A stretch of 64,000 nt of DNA from Emergomyces orientalis (lineage: Eukaryota > Ascomycota > Eurotiomycetes > Onygenales > Ajellomycetaceae), in assembly GCA_002110485.1 (NCBI GenBank), contig MOWL01000025.1, positions 682,001 to 746,000 on the forward strand. Reading direction: 5' to 3'. Positions within the stretch are counted from its first letter, which is position 1; every line of letters starts with the position of its first letter. The notes under the pieces were generated by a model. The model was given only the letters and a program-made list of their open reading frames with translations, had not been told where the DNA came from and made no database searches. Shown here in pieces: positions 33,299 to 46,310 of this stretch. The position numbers were made by a program, and so were the translations under genes.

Positions 33299-35421
33299 TA
33301 TTAAGGTTATCTTATCAGATGAAGATTAGATTGATTGATATGTCAATAATTACTCTTTGGTCATGTAGGGGTATATTGCACTGAATACGTAGCACCCGTA
33401 AACCTGTCCTTACGTACCGCTAATATGGATTAATACTTATACATTATTCAACTAATGCCAGTTTTATACACGTGCCGGACCTATGCGCTGGAGTCTGGAA
33501 ACACCACGGTAAACCAAACAAACTATGGCTCAGCAAATAGGTATATTGCATCAAACGGAGTTTAGAGACTTCGGATCGGGATAGGTTTATTTGCCGCTTG
33601 GATTCTTTCTGCGCGCTCACTTCCGTATAAATCCCCGGAACCCACCATCAACCTTAAAGTAAGGCATGGTGATTTTTGGGTGGACCGGTTTTGTAGACAC
33701 CGCATGCTGTATTTTTGTTTGGTCCAAACACCCTTTAAGAATACCTAGTACTGTGGCAATGACGTCCAAAAATCTGATAAAAATGATTCTCGAGAGTCAC
33801 AGTACCCAGAGGCTAGGGCCAAGCAGGTAGTAATTAGTGGGGCTTGATGGAGACTTTCCACCTCGGCCAAGCTCTTAAGACGGACAAAGTGGTTCGTTCA
33901 ACAATCTCCAAGGGTTAACCGGCCGAGCCGGGGTTAATAAAAAACTTTTTTTTTTAAACTTTTTTTATCTGATCTGAAGTAAAAAACTTCCCGTAAAAAG
34001 GAATCCATATGAATGATTCAAGAGGACAAATTAATAACATACCGCTGCTGTCGGATTTGTTTAACAGGTCCACTTTGAATCAAGAGCTGCCAGTGCAAGA
34101 TTTCCCTTGCAATTTATAAGATGCCGGCGGGGCCGCAAACAGCGCCTAACACACTAAGCTAGCCGAATGTGGCGGATGGATCTGATAAGACTGGAAACGC
34201 CCAAATATATCCAGTATTTTTATTTCTAATTGTTGTTGTATCTCCGCTGTCCGGGATTTTCAAAGTGAAAAAATGTACTAGAGGTGTAGGAAATTGACTG
34301 TATGGAATCAACTTTTATTCAGGCCTGCGACTTCGGATTTCCAAATCGAGCTCGACGCGCCTGATCCTTGACACTTGGCATTGGATTCTTCATACTTGTT
34401 TTTTTCATCGTCGTGTGTGTTCATGTGTGTATTTCTCATTCCGTTGTCATCTCTCATTTTTGGACCACGCGATATTTGCGACATCGCCATTGAAAAATCT
34501 TTTGATTAAGGACGGAGAGGAGTCAAGGGCTCGGGTGCCATCCACCTAAATAAATTCCCGAGAAAATCGGAGCAAATTCCTCCTCCGGAACTTGCGGTGG
34601 GTGTGCCCACTCTTTTGTTCCAGGCGTTGAAGGGTAACATTTCTTGGTGGTTGGTGGCAGATGTTGAGCAAAACGGGCTGCGGATAGCACGGCGACAGTA
34701 ATTTATGGGGGCGCTTCGAAGCGTAAACCGGGGAACCTTGCATCTGGATGTCATGTAAATGGTGATTAATGACAAAGAACTTTTCATGACGGGTGTAGGG
34801 GGGGCTTGTTCGGGGTGATGTTGGTGTAGGGCGTTGTGAGCTAAGAGTGAAGAGCTCTGTTATCTAGGAAGCAGAGCGCAACATGGGATGTATTTTCAAC
34901 CGCTGTACGGAGTAGTCAGTCAGAGCATCGAATGCACGGCGGCTGATACGAAGAGTAAACACCTATAACTGAGTTAGACATCCATAGTAGTGAACTGCGC
35001 ATCGAGGGGGGGATTGTGTAGACGACGCCGAGCAACAAAACCCGGGCACAAACTTAAAATACTTAAATACCCCAAACCGTAACTTAACCCAAGCCCGCCA
35101 CAAGATCCAAATTCTCTTTTTTTGCCAACTCTCCCAATACTTGCCTGCTCATAAATATTTCCCGACTCTCCGCTCTCACACACTTCCCCCTGCCCTCGAT
35201 TTCTATCGTATATAGCTGGTCGCAACTATCTCCATCGTCTGTTTTTGGCCTAATTATTGCCTTTACCTTTCTCCGTCTTCTATTACCTTCCGTGTCGACC
35301 TCAATCCCTTCTCCGACCGCAGCCCACAAGCTGTCGTGCGCTCCTCTCCCTTCGTCCCCCTTCAGCCACCGTGAAGGCCCAAGTAGAGTCAGGCAGCTCC
35401 GGCTGCTCAAATCCGCCTTTC

Positions 35422-37198
35422 ATGGCTTCTCCAGACAGTGTTCCGGGTGAAGAATACGAGTATGCCTTTTTCCATCCCATTCCCGCCGCCTGGATACGCG
35501 GAAACTTTTTTTTTTTTACTCCGACCTTTCAAATATTGACCATCCAAGCTGACATATCCGGTTCAACTTCTTTTTTCTCCGGATGTATCTAGCTATGAAG
35601 CCCTCCCACCAGACTATTCCCTTGGACATAATATGCTGGCTGGTGCCTTCGCTGGCATTGCGGTATGTGCCTGCTTACTATGGCGATTTCCGAACAAAAG
35701 CGCCGCCTCGGGAACTCTTTTGCCCCACGATATCAGCCAATTGTATAGGATCTGACAATTACATCGTAGGAACACTCTGTCATGTATCCCGTTGACTTGC
35801 TCAAGGTAGGCATGAATTCTCTCTCGTTGTTTTTTTTAATTTCTCTTTCCTCTCAGTTTTCTTTTCTTCTTTTCTCCACCTTGAGGGGCTGTAACATACT
35901 TATCAGCCCAAAAGTCCGCTAAATGTGGTATCCGTAAAATCGTATACTTGCACCATTTACTGACAGCTTATTGTGTTTTTGCAATGTCCTAGACTCGAAT
36001 GCAAGTCCTAAATCCGTCTGCTGGTGGGTTGTATACGGGTCTAAGCAACGCTGTCACAACGATATCCCGGATTGAGGGCTGGAGGGCGTTATGGAAGGGC
36101 GTATCGAGTGTGATTGTTGGTGCTGGTACGGAAAACCCCAATTACATTGTATATTTAAATTGCGCGGGCGATGGAAGATTTACTATGATAAATGGGTACT
36201 GATATAGAATTTCTTCGAATTAGGTCCTGCCCACGCCGTTTATTTTGGCACATATGAAGTGGTTAAGGAGTTTGCTGGAGGCAATGTTGGAGATGGCCAC
36301 CATCCATTCGCAGCGGGTAAGCATCTGTCCCGCCGCATCTTTCCCAATTCGCCAGGAGGGAAACCAAAAAAATAAAAAATAAACATAAAAAAAAATAAGA
36401 AAGAAGAAAAAGAGAAAAAGAGAAAAAAAGGGCATTACTATGGTTGTCGATTGGATATTGTGACTGACATGCTTTCTAGGATTGAGCGGAGCCTGCGCCA
36501 CTATTTCGAGCGATGCTCTCATGAATCCCTTTGACGGTATGCAAACTTCCAAATGACCTACTTAGTGCGATTTTCGCAATACTGATAAATTCGAATAGTG
36601 ATCAAGCAACGCATGCAGGTTCACGGCTCCGCCCACAAGACCATGATCCAATGCGCGCGGACCGTCTATCGCGCCGAAGGACTTCGAGCATTCTACGTTT
36701 CCTACCCCACCACGTTATGCATGACGATTCCGTTCACGGCCACCCAGTTCATAGCCTACGAATCCATTTCAAAAGTCATGAACCCTTCAAAAGCGTACGA
36801 CCCTTTCACCCATTGTATCGCTGGTGGGTTGGCTGGTGCTGTCGCTGCCGCCATCACCACCCCACTTGATGTGATCAAGACGGTACTACAGACCCGGGGA
36901 ACTGCGGAGGATGTGGAGGCCCGTTCCGCTCGCGGCTTGTTCAATGCGGCCGGCATTATCAAGCGTCAGTATGGCTGGGCTGGATTCCTCCGCGGAATGC
37001 GCCCTCGAATAATCGCAACAATGCCTAGTACCGCTATCTGTTGGTATGTGTGCTAGATCTATTATTTTTTTCCTTCCTTCTTTCGGCCCTTTTGCATTTA
37101 TTAAGATTTAACCGTTAACCGTCAAAAAACATAGGACTTCGTACGAAATGGCCAAGGCATATTTCAAACGACAAGGCATATCCGAATCTCTCTCGTGA
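35422..37198 (+). CDS. MRS4: Mitochondrial iron carrier, mitoferrin (MRS3/MRS4 type)
   Basis: Eight exons: 35,422-35,459, 35,593-35,662, 35,770-35,805, 35,993-36,125, 36,224-36,316, 36,480-36,536, 36,599-37,043 and 37,135-37,198; 311 residues. It is an SLC25 inner-membrane carrier with three repeats, each carrying the signature P.D..K: YPVDLLKTRMQ, NPFDVIKQRMQ and TPLDVIKTVLQ. It includes GHNMLAGAFAGIAEH and GPAHAVYFGTYE, typical of the iron-importing MRS3/4/mitoferrin branch. It brings Fe(II) into the matrix for heme and Fe-S cluster synthesis. The length matches the yeast proteins. Exon 3 is only 36 bases. Introns are dense in the N-terminal half. Whether this species has one or two such genes cannot be seen here, so the symbol denotes the family. 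Confidence 0.9.
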
Positions 37199-39027
37199 AT
37201 ATAGTATCGTGGAAGTGTGGCTTTTGAACAACTGCGATTCCTCATAATAACCGAACACCATCTACACATACGAAAAAGCCCTGCATAGAACAACACTCGG
37301 GCGCGCGGCTTCTGAAAATTCATTCCACGGTTCTTTTCTTGTTCTTTACTGACCCGAGTAAACTGTTTCTAGTCTCTTTGTGGGTGTCTTTCCTCCGACT
37401 CGTTTATATCCCAGTTACCCAAAAAGAAGGGATGTGATGGACATCACCCCAGTTAGAATCTTGTCTTCGGTTTTTCACTCTGGCCGCTTTGTAATTCTTT
37501 TTTCTTCCATTTTTCCTTTTTTAACCCCAATCGATCACAATACCTCTTTTAGGTGGGCGTTTTGGACACGGGAAAAGAAAGAAAGGTTTCTCTGGTAAAA
37601 CGCGGGGACGTTGAGTGACATATATCTTTTCTCAGCAAAACGTGATGGATGAAGCTCTTTTTTTCCCTTTTGTGTTCCCAAATACTTTGTTTTCTGTTAT
37701 CTTATCATGGTTTTTCATTGTCATCTCATTTGGCCCATGTGTACCTCTTTTTTCCACGCTAGTTCCTTTTTCATGTTCATTTTTCATATCTCGCTCCTCA
37801 TTTTTTGGTACTTTTTTTTCTTTTTCTTTCCCACCCTCACCTCACCTTTTGATCTCCGACTGGCTGGTTATATCTGTCCATTTCCGTTCCGATTTGGTGA
37901 AATTAAGCAGAGTGGTTTTGAATTTGTTTTTATTAATTTATAGAATTGAACCATGGGAAGACGGCTTCCTCGCGGCAGCTTACCTCCCATGCTGTGTGCG
38001 AGGCTATGATGTTTACTGCTTTCTGTTTGACTGCTCGTCGCTTGTCGCCTGGTTGTTTTTTCTCTAAAAGGGATCATCTTGCTTGGGCATTTGCATTTGA
38101 TTTGATTTGATTTTTATTTTATTTCCCAACCACTGGATGTGAGTGTACAGTACAATTTCACCTTGCCTTCTGTTTCTGAAACTTGGACAGGTCTGCTTCT
38201 AGAATGGAGTTGCGAGTTATATCTTTAAGATATATATCCCCTGCTGTTTCCTTTATTAAAATCTTTTTTCATGATTTAACCATCCGTGAATATGTATGTG
38301 TTTTGGTATTGCTACAACTATTCCACTTGGACGCGGTGGGAGAGGGATACATACGCACATTGCATAGATAGGGCATTTTTCCCGTTTAATTGTATTGGTG
38401 ACTTTCATTTGTTTTATTAATTAATTATTTATTTATTTGGCACCATCATCTATTCATATAACGAGATGCTCAAAATAAGTAAACAAATGCGAGTACTTAA
38501 AACATATTTGCGTCATGCAGGTATCTGCAGCCTATTCCCTAGTTCGCTGTTCTAGAACTCTTCGCACAGCTTGATCGCTTTTCCTACCCCACGTCACCGG
38601 CAGCCAACATGCCAACTTATTCAGCAGCTTCATGACATGCAAGTCTACAGTCTCACACCAGCATCCGTACCCTACCCACCGGGACATCCTGAATTCATCC
38701 ATCGAGCCCCGTATAGTTGGTTATTAGTCACCCCGCAGCAAGTCGGAGGCGACTCAAACAGCAGAACCGGTCACCAGTTCGAACCACAACTCTCCAAACA
38801 ACCCTTCTTCTCTTCTACGCAAACCACACCCCGCTTTAACGCCAAAAGGCACAAGGGAAAGCTACAAGGACAGCTAAGCTGTCAAGGGAAAGCTGAAGAG
38901 CCCATTCCTGCTTTGTTTTAACCGAGAGGAATTATACAGACGTATATGGTGAAACTGGGAAAGGCCTCCGGATATTGAGAAAACATCTTCACATGGCGGG
39001 ATTAGTCCTGCGCCCTCTACCAAGCCA
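37199..39027. other. Intergenic region, T-rich
   Basis: A long T-rich 3' flank (37,480-37,830) with an ORF of 150 codons that is phenylalanine-rich low complexity and not credible as a gene. The stretch 38,560-39,000 is the upstream region of the AAA ATPase gene and holds an ORF (38,571-38,921) that I do not accept as coding. Confidence 0.45.
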
Positions 39028-41821
39028 ATGATACGTTCCAAGCCCTCGTCTGCGATGCAGAAAACCTACGATGAATGCTACCTGATGTGCTCGACGGCGG
39101 TATTTTTCGAAGGACAGGTGCGTTGCATTGTATATTTGTATTGTGTTTGTGCTGGTGGCGATTAGCGGGATAGCCTCCTTTCATTGTGCCACCCTCCCCC
39201 CCCTTGACCTCACGTCTTTTGATATATCTGGCCGCTATATGTGAATCATTTCAAACTGACGCTTCGGGTGCTTTGACTATCTAGAATAATGAGGCGGAAG
39301 CTCTTAGATCATGGCGCTCTGCGCTCAACACCTTACATCACCACAACGCGTACAGAGTGCCCACAAACTATGTCCCCAAAACCGAAACCGAAAAGGCCCT
39401 CTACGATTCCCTGCGCGAATTAGAGCTGCAATGCAGGGAGCGCATCGATTTGCTGAATGCGCTGAGTGAAAGTCGCAAAGAGGCCGCGTACCAGAAGGCG
39501 GGACCCAACCTGTGCCTCGGAGAACAGGAAACCGGGAAGGTACAGGTGAACGGACAGAACGTAGCGTCTAGCACATCCACCACGCCTGGTTGGCTTGCAG
39601 ATGGCACAGTACCGTCATTCACCTATTCGCAACTCTCACGACCGCCCCCACGCGCCCCTCCCCCTGTTCCAAATAGGACGCCCTCGATGCCACAACGATC
39701 GAGCGGAGAATCGCTAACCAGACGACGATCGAGTGGAGAGCCGGCTTATGGTCGCAGTTCGACTTCCCCATTCCCATCACCTCCTGTCTTGTCTGTACCG
39801 TCCGCGAATACGCTATCGAGAACCTCAAGCCCGGAAAAAAGAACTATGTTGACGACGTTACGCGCCAAGGACCCCAAGAAGAGCGCCAGTTTGAAAGATA
39901 AAGATTCGGGTGAGCGGGTGGACCGGGCTGAGCCCAGACCTGCGGCATCGGCGTCTAGAGCGGCGGGTTTAGCATGGAGTTCCATTTCCCGCTTGTCTAA
40001 ATCAGGTGCTGCTACAACTGCTCCGAAGAAAAATCAGTCAGTCGAGTCCAGCTCGCGGAAAGGGCATTTTTCCAGTAGCGACTTGCCACGACAGACCAAA
40101 ACATCCTACCTTTCAGATTACCTTCAGTCATCTAGCCCAACAGGGTCGCAGCAGCAGCCCCGGAGCCCACAGCCTGGCATGTCAAGTTCTCTTGCTGCTG
40201 ATGCTGCGGCTACCGCTATCCATAGTAAACCATTTAATTCTGACCTTCTGATTGACCTCTCCGAACCCTCTCCTCCTATAAGTCGTATGACGACGAATAC
40301 AAGAGGCATATCGCCCAGCACGTCTACATCATTTCTACCCCAAAAGCCAAAACAGCAACCGGATTATTTAAGTTATCTAGGAGGACATCCGGAGGAAAGG
40401 CCACAATCAGGATACGGTAATACGTCCGCTCAACGAAACAACCCCTTTTCGACTTCACAGCCTCAGTTATTTAGAAATAATACTGGCGAGGGATACATGA
40501 CTCCGATGAGGCCCGCGACGAGCTCGACAACGCCCGTGGCTCAAAATAAAAGCCGCGGCTCGAGCTATTCGAATCCCCGGCCACCGGTAGGTAATGATGA
40601 TGCCCTGTCCAGTGCAATTAGCAGCATGCGGGCTAGCGCTTTTCATACATCTACAGTGGCTCAAGGGAAAAAACCGGAGAGGTCAGGGGCGGAGTTCCAT
40701 TCTCAACCTAGTAGCTCATTATCGCAGACATCATCAGATACAACAGAGCGCAGTAGAAGCGTTGAATACGTCATGAAAAATCTTCCCAAGGGCATTGATG
40801 AAAATGCGGCACGGCAGATCTTAAATGATATAGTGGTTAGAGGGGATGAAGTCCACTGGGACGATGTTGCCGGGTTGGAAGTTGCTAAGAACGCCCTCAA
40901 AGAAGCCGTCGTATACCCCTTCCTACGCCCGGATCTATTTAGTGGACTCCGTGAGCCTGCCAGGGGAATGCTCCTCTTCGGGCCTCCGGGAACAGGGAAA
41001 ACCATGTTAGCCCGAGCCGTAGCTACGGAATCTCACTCAACCTTTTTCTCCGTATCTGCATCGAGCTTGACGTCGAAATGGCACGGGGAGAGCGAGAAGC
41101 TTGTGCGTGCACTTTTCGGCCTAGCAAAATGCATGGCGCCATCTATCATCTTTGTCGACGAGATCGACTCTTTACTTTCCGCGCGGTCCGCGTCCGGCGA
41201 GGCGGAAGTGTCTCGACGGACCAAGACGGAGTTTCTCATACAGTGGTCGGACCTGCAGCGTGCGGCGGCTGGGCGGGAGCAATCGGAGAAGGAGAAAAGG
41301 GATGGCGATCCTAGTCGGGTGTTGGTGCTTGCTGCGACGAATATGCCGTGGGATATTGATGAGGCTGCCAGACGGAGGTTTGTGAGGAGGCAGTATATCC
41401 CGTTACCGGAGGAAGGGGTGCGGAAAATGCAGATTGAGCGCTTGTTGAGTCACCAGAAACATGAGTTGTCGAGTGAGGATATTGAGGTTCTTGTTCGGGC
41501 TACGGATGGTGAGTTTTTACCTTACCCTCATCTCCCATCTACACACAACCCAAGCCCTTTCAACAGAATGACTTTTACCTAACCTAAGGGACAAAAACAG
41601 GTTTCTCCGGCTCCGATATAACTGCCCTTGCCAAAGATGCCGCCATGGGGCCCTTACGCAACCTGGGCGAAGCTCTCCTACATACACCCATGGACCAAAT
41701 TCGATCCATCCGCCTCGCAGACTTTGAGGCATCGCTATCTTCTATCCGGCCCAGCGTTAGTCGTGACGGTCTCAAGGAACATGAGGAATGGGCGAAGGAA
41801 TTTGGTGAAAGGGGTGGTTAG
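39028..41821 (+). CDS. AAA ATPase, Sap1/Yta6/spastin-like
   Basis: Three exons: 39,028-39,117, 39,285-41,508 and 41,601-41,821; 844 residues. The N-terminus (MIRSKPSSAMQKTYDECYLMC … EALRSWRSALNTLHHHNAY) looks like a MIT-type helical hairpin, used by this group to bind microtubules or ESCRT-III tails. A long Ser/Pro-rich disordered linker covers about 80-490. The AAA module includes VHWDDVAGLEVAKNALKEAVVYPFLRPDLF, Walker A GPPGTGKT (about 596-603), Walker B IIFVDEIDSLLSAR (about 650), sensor region VLVLAATNMPWDIDEAARRRF with the Arg finger, and the Vps4-type C-terminal helix (MDQIRSIRLADFEASLSSIRPSVS). It belongs to the meiotic clade of AAA proteins (Vps4, katanin, spastin, fidgetin). A further upstream exon is possible, since the frame stays open before the chosen ATG (in-frame text from about 38,965). 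Confidence 0.85.
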
Positions 41822-42716
41822 GGACTAGAACCGAATGGCCTTGATTTTGTCTAGTTCTTTTCTTCTTTCTTTTTTTGTAGTATAAATTCAATGTGGAAGG
41901 AGGGCGAGCTAGTTTGGTTTTGGTTTTGCTTCACTTTTCCCTCCTTACCCTTGGGTGATTTGTTGACATTTATATATTATCATTTTTTGTTTCGGTATCG
42001 GGTCAGAACCTGCTCTTGTTTTCCTCTACGGTGCTTTGCATGTGTGTATGGGCTTGTGGCGTTTGTGATTTTCTTTTTTTCTCTCTTTCTTTATGTATAT
42101 TAGCATCCTTTTCTGTCAGACATCTTTGTCATCCTTTGTACGCGTTTTTGCATTCTAGGTGCGGTTTTGCTGTGCTTTGCATTATATTTACGGGGGAGCT
42201 AAATCATATACTCTTTTTCTTTTAATGATCTTCAGGCTGTGATAGGCATTTCTGGGCTCGAAAAGGGGACTGCTTTAGAAAGTTCAGTTTCATCATTCTA
42301 ATATTGGCATTGACTCTGCTGGGCATAAATTGAGTTGCTTCTCTCAACTCGCGAGTTGCGGACAGGTTTTTGGCCATTAGAAGGTCTATATGGGCGAGGA
42401 AACAGGAGGGGGAAAAACCATTAACGAAAATATAAAATCACAAACTACAGTACAACTATAATTACTGGAGAAAGGGAAAGAATCTGTGGCTTCTAAACAC
42501 TTTAATTTATGCCGAACTAAACAGTACTGTACATGTTGAAATAAAAAGAAAACTGTCTTATACAACTTTATATGCTCACTTGATCTTCACGACTGCCTTT
42601 GCTAACAGCATCAATTATTTAATCCTTAATATCTCCGCCCTTACAGCCCACAAAATGGGCAAATCACACCAAAACCCCCTTCAACCCGCCCTCAACCAAT
42701 CCCGCACCCACCTTGC
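41822..42716. other. Convergent intergenic region
   Basis: T-rich 3' flanks of the AAA gene (+) and mitochondrial S17 gene (-); no gene seen. Confidence 0.5.
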
Positions 42717-43409
42717 TTACGCCGCTGCCTCTTTCATCTCCCCCCTCTTCTTCTCAATCTCCAACCTCTCCCCAACCAACCTCTTAACTCTACCAACCCT
42801 CATCACCTTCCCCGCCTTCTCCTCCCCTTCCACCTTCAACGCCTCCCTCTCAGGCCAACTAAGCACCCTCGGCCTCTTTTCCACCGGCACCCCAAATGGC
42901 GCCACAATCCTCTCCACAACATGGCGAACATTCTTGCTCGTCCGCCACCCGCTCGAGAACTCAATTACATCACCTTGCCGCAGCGAGTTGCATGGGTCGC
43001 TGACTAGATAGATCGTGCTGGCCGGGTAGGATTTGTGTAGTTTCTTGTGGTACGTTGTGTGCTTGTGGAGGACGCGGACGGTTTTATCCATGCGTCCTGC
43101 GGTGAGGACTGTGCCGAATTTTAGGGAGTGGCGGGTTAGGGGGTTGCGGGTTGGGGTGGTCGTTGTGTTGGTTGGTGTTGATGATGATTGTTGTGGTGGC
43201 GGTGGTGGTGGTGACAATTGGGTTGTCTGTTGAGGGGATTGTGTGGAGGTGGTAAGGGTCCTTCGACCAGTTCGAGGGTTGCTGGGCTGCAATTGCATGG
43301 AGGAGAGTGTTGAGGATAGTGATGCCAGGGGATGGGCGGTGTTGCGACTGCTCAGGAGGAAGATAGATGGGCGCGCAGAGGTGCGGAGGAGGACGGTTTT
43401 TGGAGTCAT
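42717..43409 (-). CDS. MRPS17: Mitochondrial small-subunit ribosomal protein S17 (uS17m)
   Basis: A single exon. The ATG at 43,409 gives 230 residues with a typical mitochondrial presequence (MTPKTVLLRTSARPSIFLLSSRNT; Arg-rich, few acids). An in-frame ATG at 43,445 would add 12 residues and is less likely. A Pro/Thr/Gln-rich spacer including a run of seven Pro precedes the conserved S17 OB-fold: FGTVLTAGRMDKTVRVLHKHTTYHKKLHKSY, then HDP-equivalent SDPCNSLRQGDVIEFSSGWRTSKNVRHVVERIVAPFG. The C-terminal tail (about 45 residues) is basic and fungal-specific. It binds 15S rRNA in the mitoribosome. On the coding strand it is C-rich with poor complexity, unlike neighbours, but the frame is intact. 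Confidence 0.9.
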   Translation of the reverse strand: MTPKTVLLRTSARPSIFLLSSRNTAHPLASLSSTLSSMQLQPSNPRTGRRTLTTSTQSPQQTTQLSPPPPPPQQSSSTPTNTTTTPTRNPLTRHSLKFGTVLTAGRMDKTVRVLHKHTTYHKKLHKSYPASTIYLVSDPCNSLRQGDVIEFSSGWRTSKNVRHVVERIVAPFGVPVEKRPRVLSWPEREALKVEGEEKAGKVMRVGRVKRLVGERLEIEKKRGEMKEAAA

Positions 43410-43445
43410 TGTTGCGTTTGTTCGGACCCCAGAGTTCGGTTTCAA

Positions 43446-44410
43446 AATTCCCTTTCCTTTTGCGATACACCCTCAGTCCGATTAAGAAGGGAGTATTACC
43501 AAACGGATTCTAAGGTTTAATGCGTTCCTGGCCGTAATCGAGGTTGATTGATCTGTCATGAGATGGCACGCCCCAGGCAGTGGGTTCGGTTTGGGTCCAG
43601 GTCGCCCAATTGGTGAAGACTCACCCTTGCGGAGAAAATCAGCGAAAAGATATGAATAATCAGGAGAACAATAGCTCGATTTAAGGATATGATGGTCTTC
43701 CTGTCCCGCACCAAGAAGGTTTCTGTTTCTGTTGTCGTTGCGCTCTCTGGTTCCGGGATCGTCGTTCGGTTGAACGGGAAATTTCTTGAGAAGTCAAGGT
43801 CACGTGAATTTGCAAATATCCCAAACATATACTTTTTCTCATCCTCAATTACAAGAAATATGTAGACCCACGCACAGCCAATTTAGAACCGTCTGTAAAT
43901 TTTGATAGATGTGTGCGTGTAACGTATATATACAGACATATGTTTGCTTGATGTACAGTACAAAAAGAAGTGCTGGCTTGAATGGCACTGCTCTGCTTCA
44001 TATCATATAAGGACCAATGAAAAATAACGGGCTTGGGAGAGAAATAGATTGGAAATGAGAGAATAGCTTTTGAACAGAAGCTTATAAAACCAAGAGAAAT
44101 AAAAAGAGAGGGGTGGGGAGAAACGTCCTTCAGCTCCTGTCAAACAAACCCAACCAACCAAACAGAAACCAACCGAAGAGAGCCAAACCATTTGTGCAAA
44201 ATATATGATATAGATAAACCGACCGTGCTCACCCTCCACCTTTCACATCGAAATATACGTTCAGCTCCTAGTAATGCATTTGTGATGCATATAAAAGTAT
44301 AATAAACATGTCATTACTCATATTCTTTCCTTAATAACGACTTTTTTTTATCCCCTAACACCTATTCATTTTTCTCATTTTTCTTCCTCATATTCTGCTT
44401 AATTTCAATA
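43446..44410. other. Intergenic region
   Basis: Upstream of the S17 gene and downstream of TPS1; ORFs here are short and lack motifs. Confidence 0.5.
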
Positions 44411-46310
44411 TCAATGCCCATCGGGCGTGGGAGTTACGACAACCTCCTTGGGCAACTCCTCAGGTACTTTCGAGGAGCTCCTTAGTCGAAGCTTCTTTTC
44501 CCCGTGCTCTGAAATCCTGGTAAGTTCAGAGACGAAAGATTGTCCCCAGAATGCACTATTATTATTGTTAAAATTCATAAGTTAGCAAAAATGGGCAATC
44601 CCTATCATTGCAGCAAAATAGTTGGGGGGGAAATAAGAGAGCGAACCTTGTGTATTTCGAGACGTATTTATCAAGCTTGGAGAAGTTTAGGGCCCTCTGT
44701 TCATCGCTCATCGTCACAGCTTCTTGGAAGGCATTGGCGAGCTCTTCCGTATTCCATGGATTGACAATGATGCTGCCATTGAGACTCTGCGCCGCGCCGG
44801 CAAATTCTGACAAGACCAGACATCCGTGGCGCTTCTTTTGGGCTGCTATATACTCGTATGAAACAAGATTCATGCCATCTCTGGTTGATGAGACGACACA
44901 GACGTCCGAAACAGCGTATAGCGCAATTAGTTCGTCGAAATTCACCGACTTGTGCATGAAATGTATCGGCATGAATTCCACAGTGCCTGGGGTCAATTGT
45001 TAGAATTTATATCTTCTCGATTAATTTTCATTTTCTACCGTTGTAATCCTCCCGAACGGAGAAAGGCGAGAGGGCTGAACATACCAAATTTACCATTTAT
45101 TCTCCCAACAAGTTCATTGACAACGGCTCTTAAATTTTGGTATTCCTCCACGTCCTGTCTGCTGGGAACAGCAACCTGTACAAGTACCACTTTTCCAATC
45201 CACTCGGGATGGTCTGTTAGGAAGACTTCAAGAGCATGTAATTTTTGCGGAACGCCCTTGATATAATCCAATCTATCCACCCCAACCATCAACTTGACCC
45301 CTTGGAATTTTTGCTCGAGTGCAGCTATCCGTTTCTGTACCTTCTCTTTTTTAAGACCTTCTGTGAATTTCTCCGGATCAATGCCAATAGGGAAAGCACC
45401 GACTGCGATGATTTTGCCTTGAAATTCAACGCCGTTTGGAGTCGTCGATAAGCCACTATTTACTACTATTAGCACAGAAGATAGTAATTATCCGAAAGTC
45501 GTGGGGTCCCTACAGTATTCTCGAACAGCTACTTAAGAAGTGCCGTGCGTAGTCATAAGTATGGAATCCAATTAAATCGCAATGCAGCACTCCTAGTAGT
45601 AGTTCGTTCCGGACGGGTAAAATTCGATATATCTCACTGCTGGGGAAAGGTGTATGTAGGAAGAATCCGATCTTCACATTCTTTTTTGACGTGCCGATTT
45701 CTTCCCGCAACATTGCTGGTAACAGCATTAAATGGTAGTCGTGGACCCATACAAGATCGCCATCCCTCACATCCTTCGCGATAGCCTTAGCAAAAAGACG
45801 GTTTGCATCTCGATAGGCATACCATGCGGACTCGTCGAACGTTATTTCGCCAGGGTGGTAGTGGAAAAGGGGCCAAAGTATCGAATCTAGCTCATAAGTC
45901 GCAGGAAGAAATCAGTTTATGACATCCTTCAAGATTGGATGATATACAATGCAACAAGGCCAAAACGACATTGAATATAGCTGTTCGAACAAAAGGAAAT
46001 CCTTACTTGAAAACCCATTATAATGTCTATCCGCCAACTCGTCATCAATAAGCACAGGGACCGCATCATACTCATCGGACAATCTTTTTTTCACCAGATG
46101 GATTTCATCCTCTGGCACTTCTAAACCAGGCCACCCGTACCATTGGAATGTTGTAGATTTTGATAACCCGCTCAGTCCACTGACAAGACCTCCCGAAGAC
46201 ATCGAGAACTCATATTTGCCGTCGTCGGATCGTTTTATTGTGATGGGTAATCGATTGGACACCAGAAGCAACCTGGCATCCTCTTTGAGAGGGTTTTCGA
46301 GAGATGACAT
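44411..46310 (-). CDS. TPS1: Alpha,alpha-trehalose-phosphate synthase (UDP-forming)
   Basis: Five exons on the minus strand: 46,007-46,310, 45,514-45,886, 45,085-45,455, 44,647-44,986 and 44,411-44,555; 510 residues. It joins UDP-glucose and glucose-6-phosphate into trehalose-6-phosphate (glycosyltransferase family 20, GT-B fold) in the cytosol. Visible landmarks are LLLVSNRLPITI, SSGGLVSGLSG and WYGWPG near the start; the DGDLVWVHDYHLMLLP block; HTPFPSSEIYRILPVR; the phosphate-binding GVDRLDYIKG; and the nucleotide-sugar site RDGMNLVSYEYIAAQ. The variable tail is basic then acidic and ends VTPTPDGH. Length is close to other fungal Tps1 (about 480-515). Intron 3 (45,456-45,513) is very short, 58 bases. 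No phosphatase domain is attached, so this is the synthase subunit, not Tps2. Confidence 0.95.

Larger units (their letters stand above)
30647..35421. other. Long gene-free region
   Basis: 4.8 kb without a convincing gene; ORFs are short and lack motifs. It holds a tandem repeat at 33,063-33,110 and a TA microsatellite at 33,275-33,298. A CT-rich upstream region of the iron carrier gene starts near 35,130. Composition suggests partly degraded repeat DNA, but no element is recognisable. Confidence 0.5.

Noticed and set aside
37615..38067. A 150-codon ORF rich in Phe and Ser with apparent membrane segments
   Set aside because: It is low-complexity T-rich 3' flank; composition alone gives hydrophobic codons, and there is no motif or splice context.
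38571..38921. A 116-codon ORF upstream of the AAA ATPase
   Set aside because: No motif, and it does not splice in frame to the ATPase by any junction I could see.
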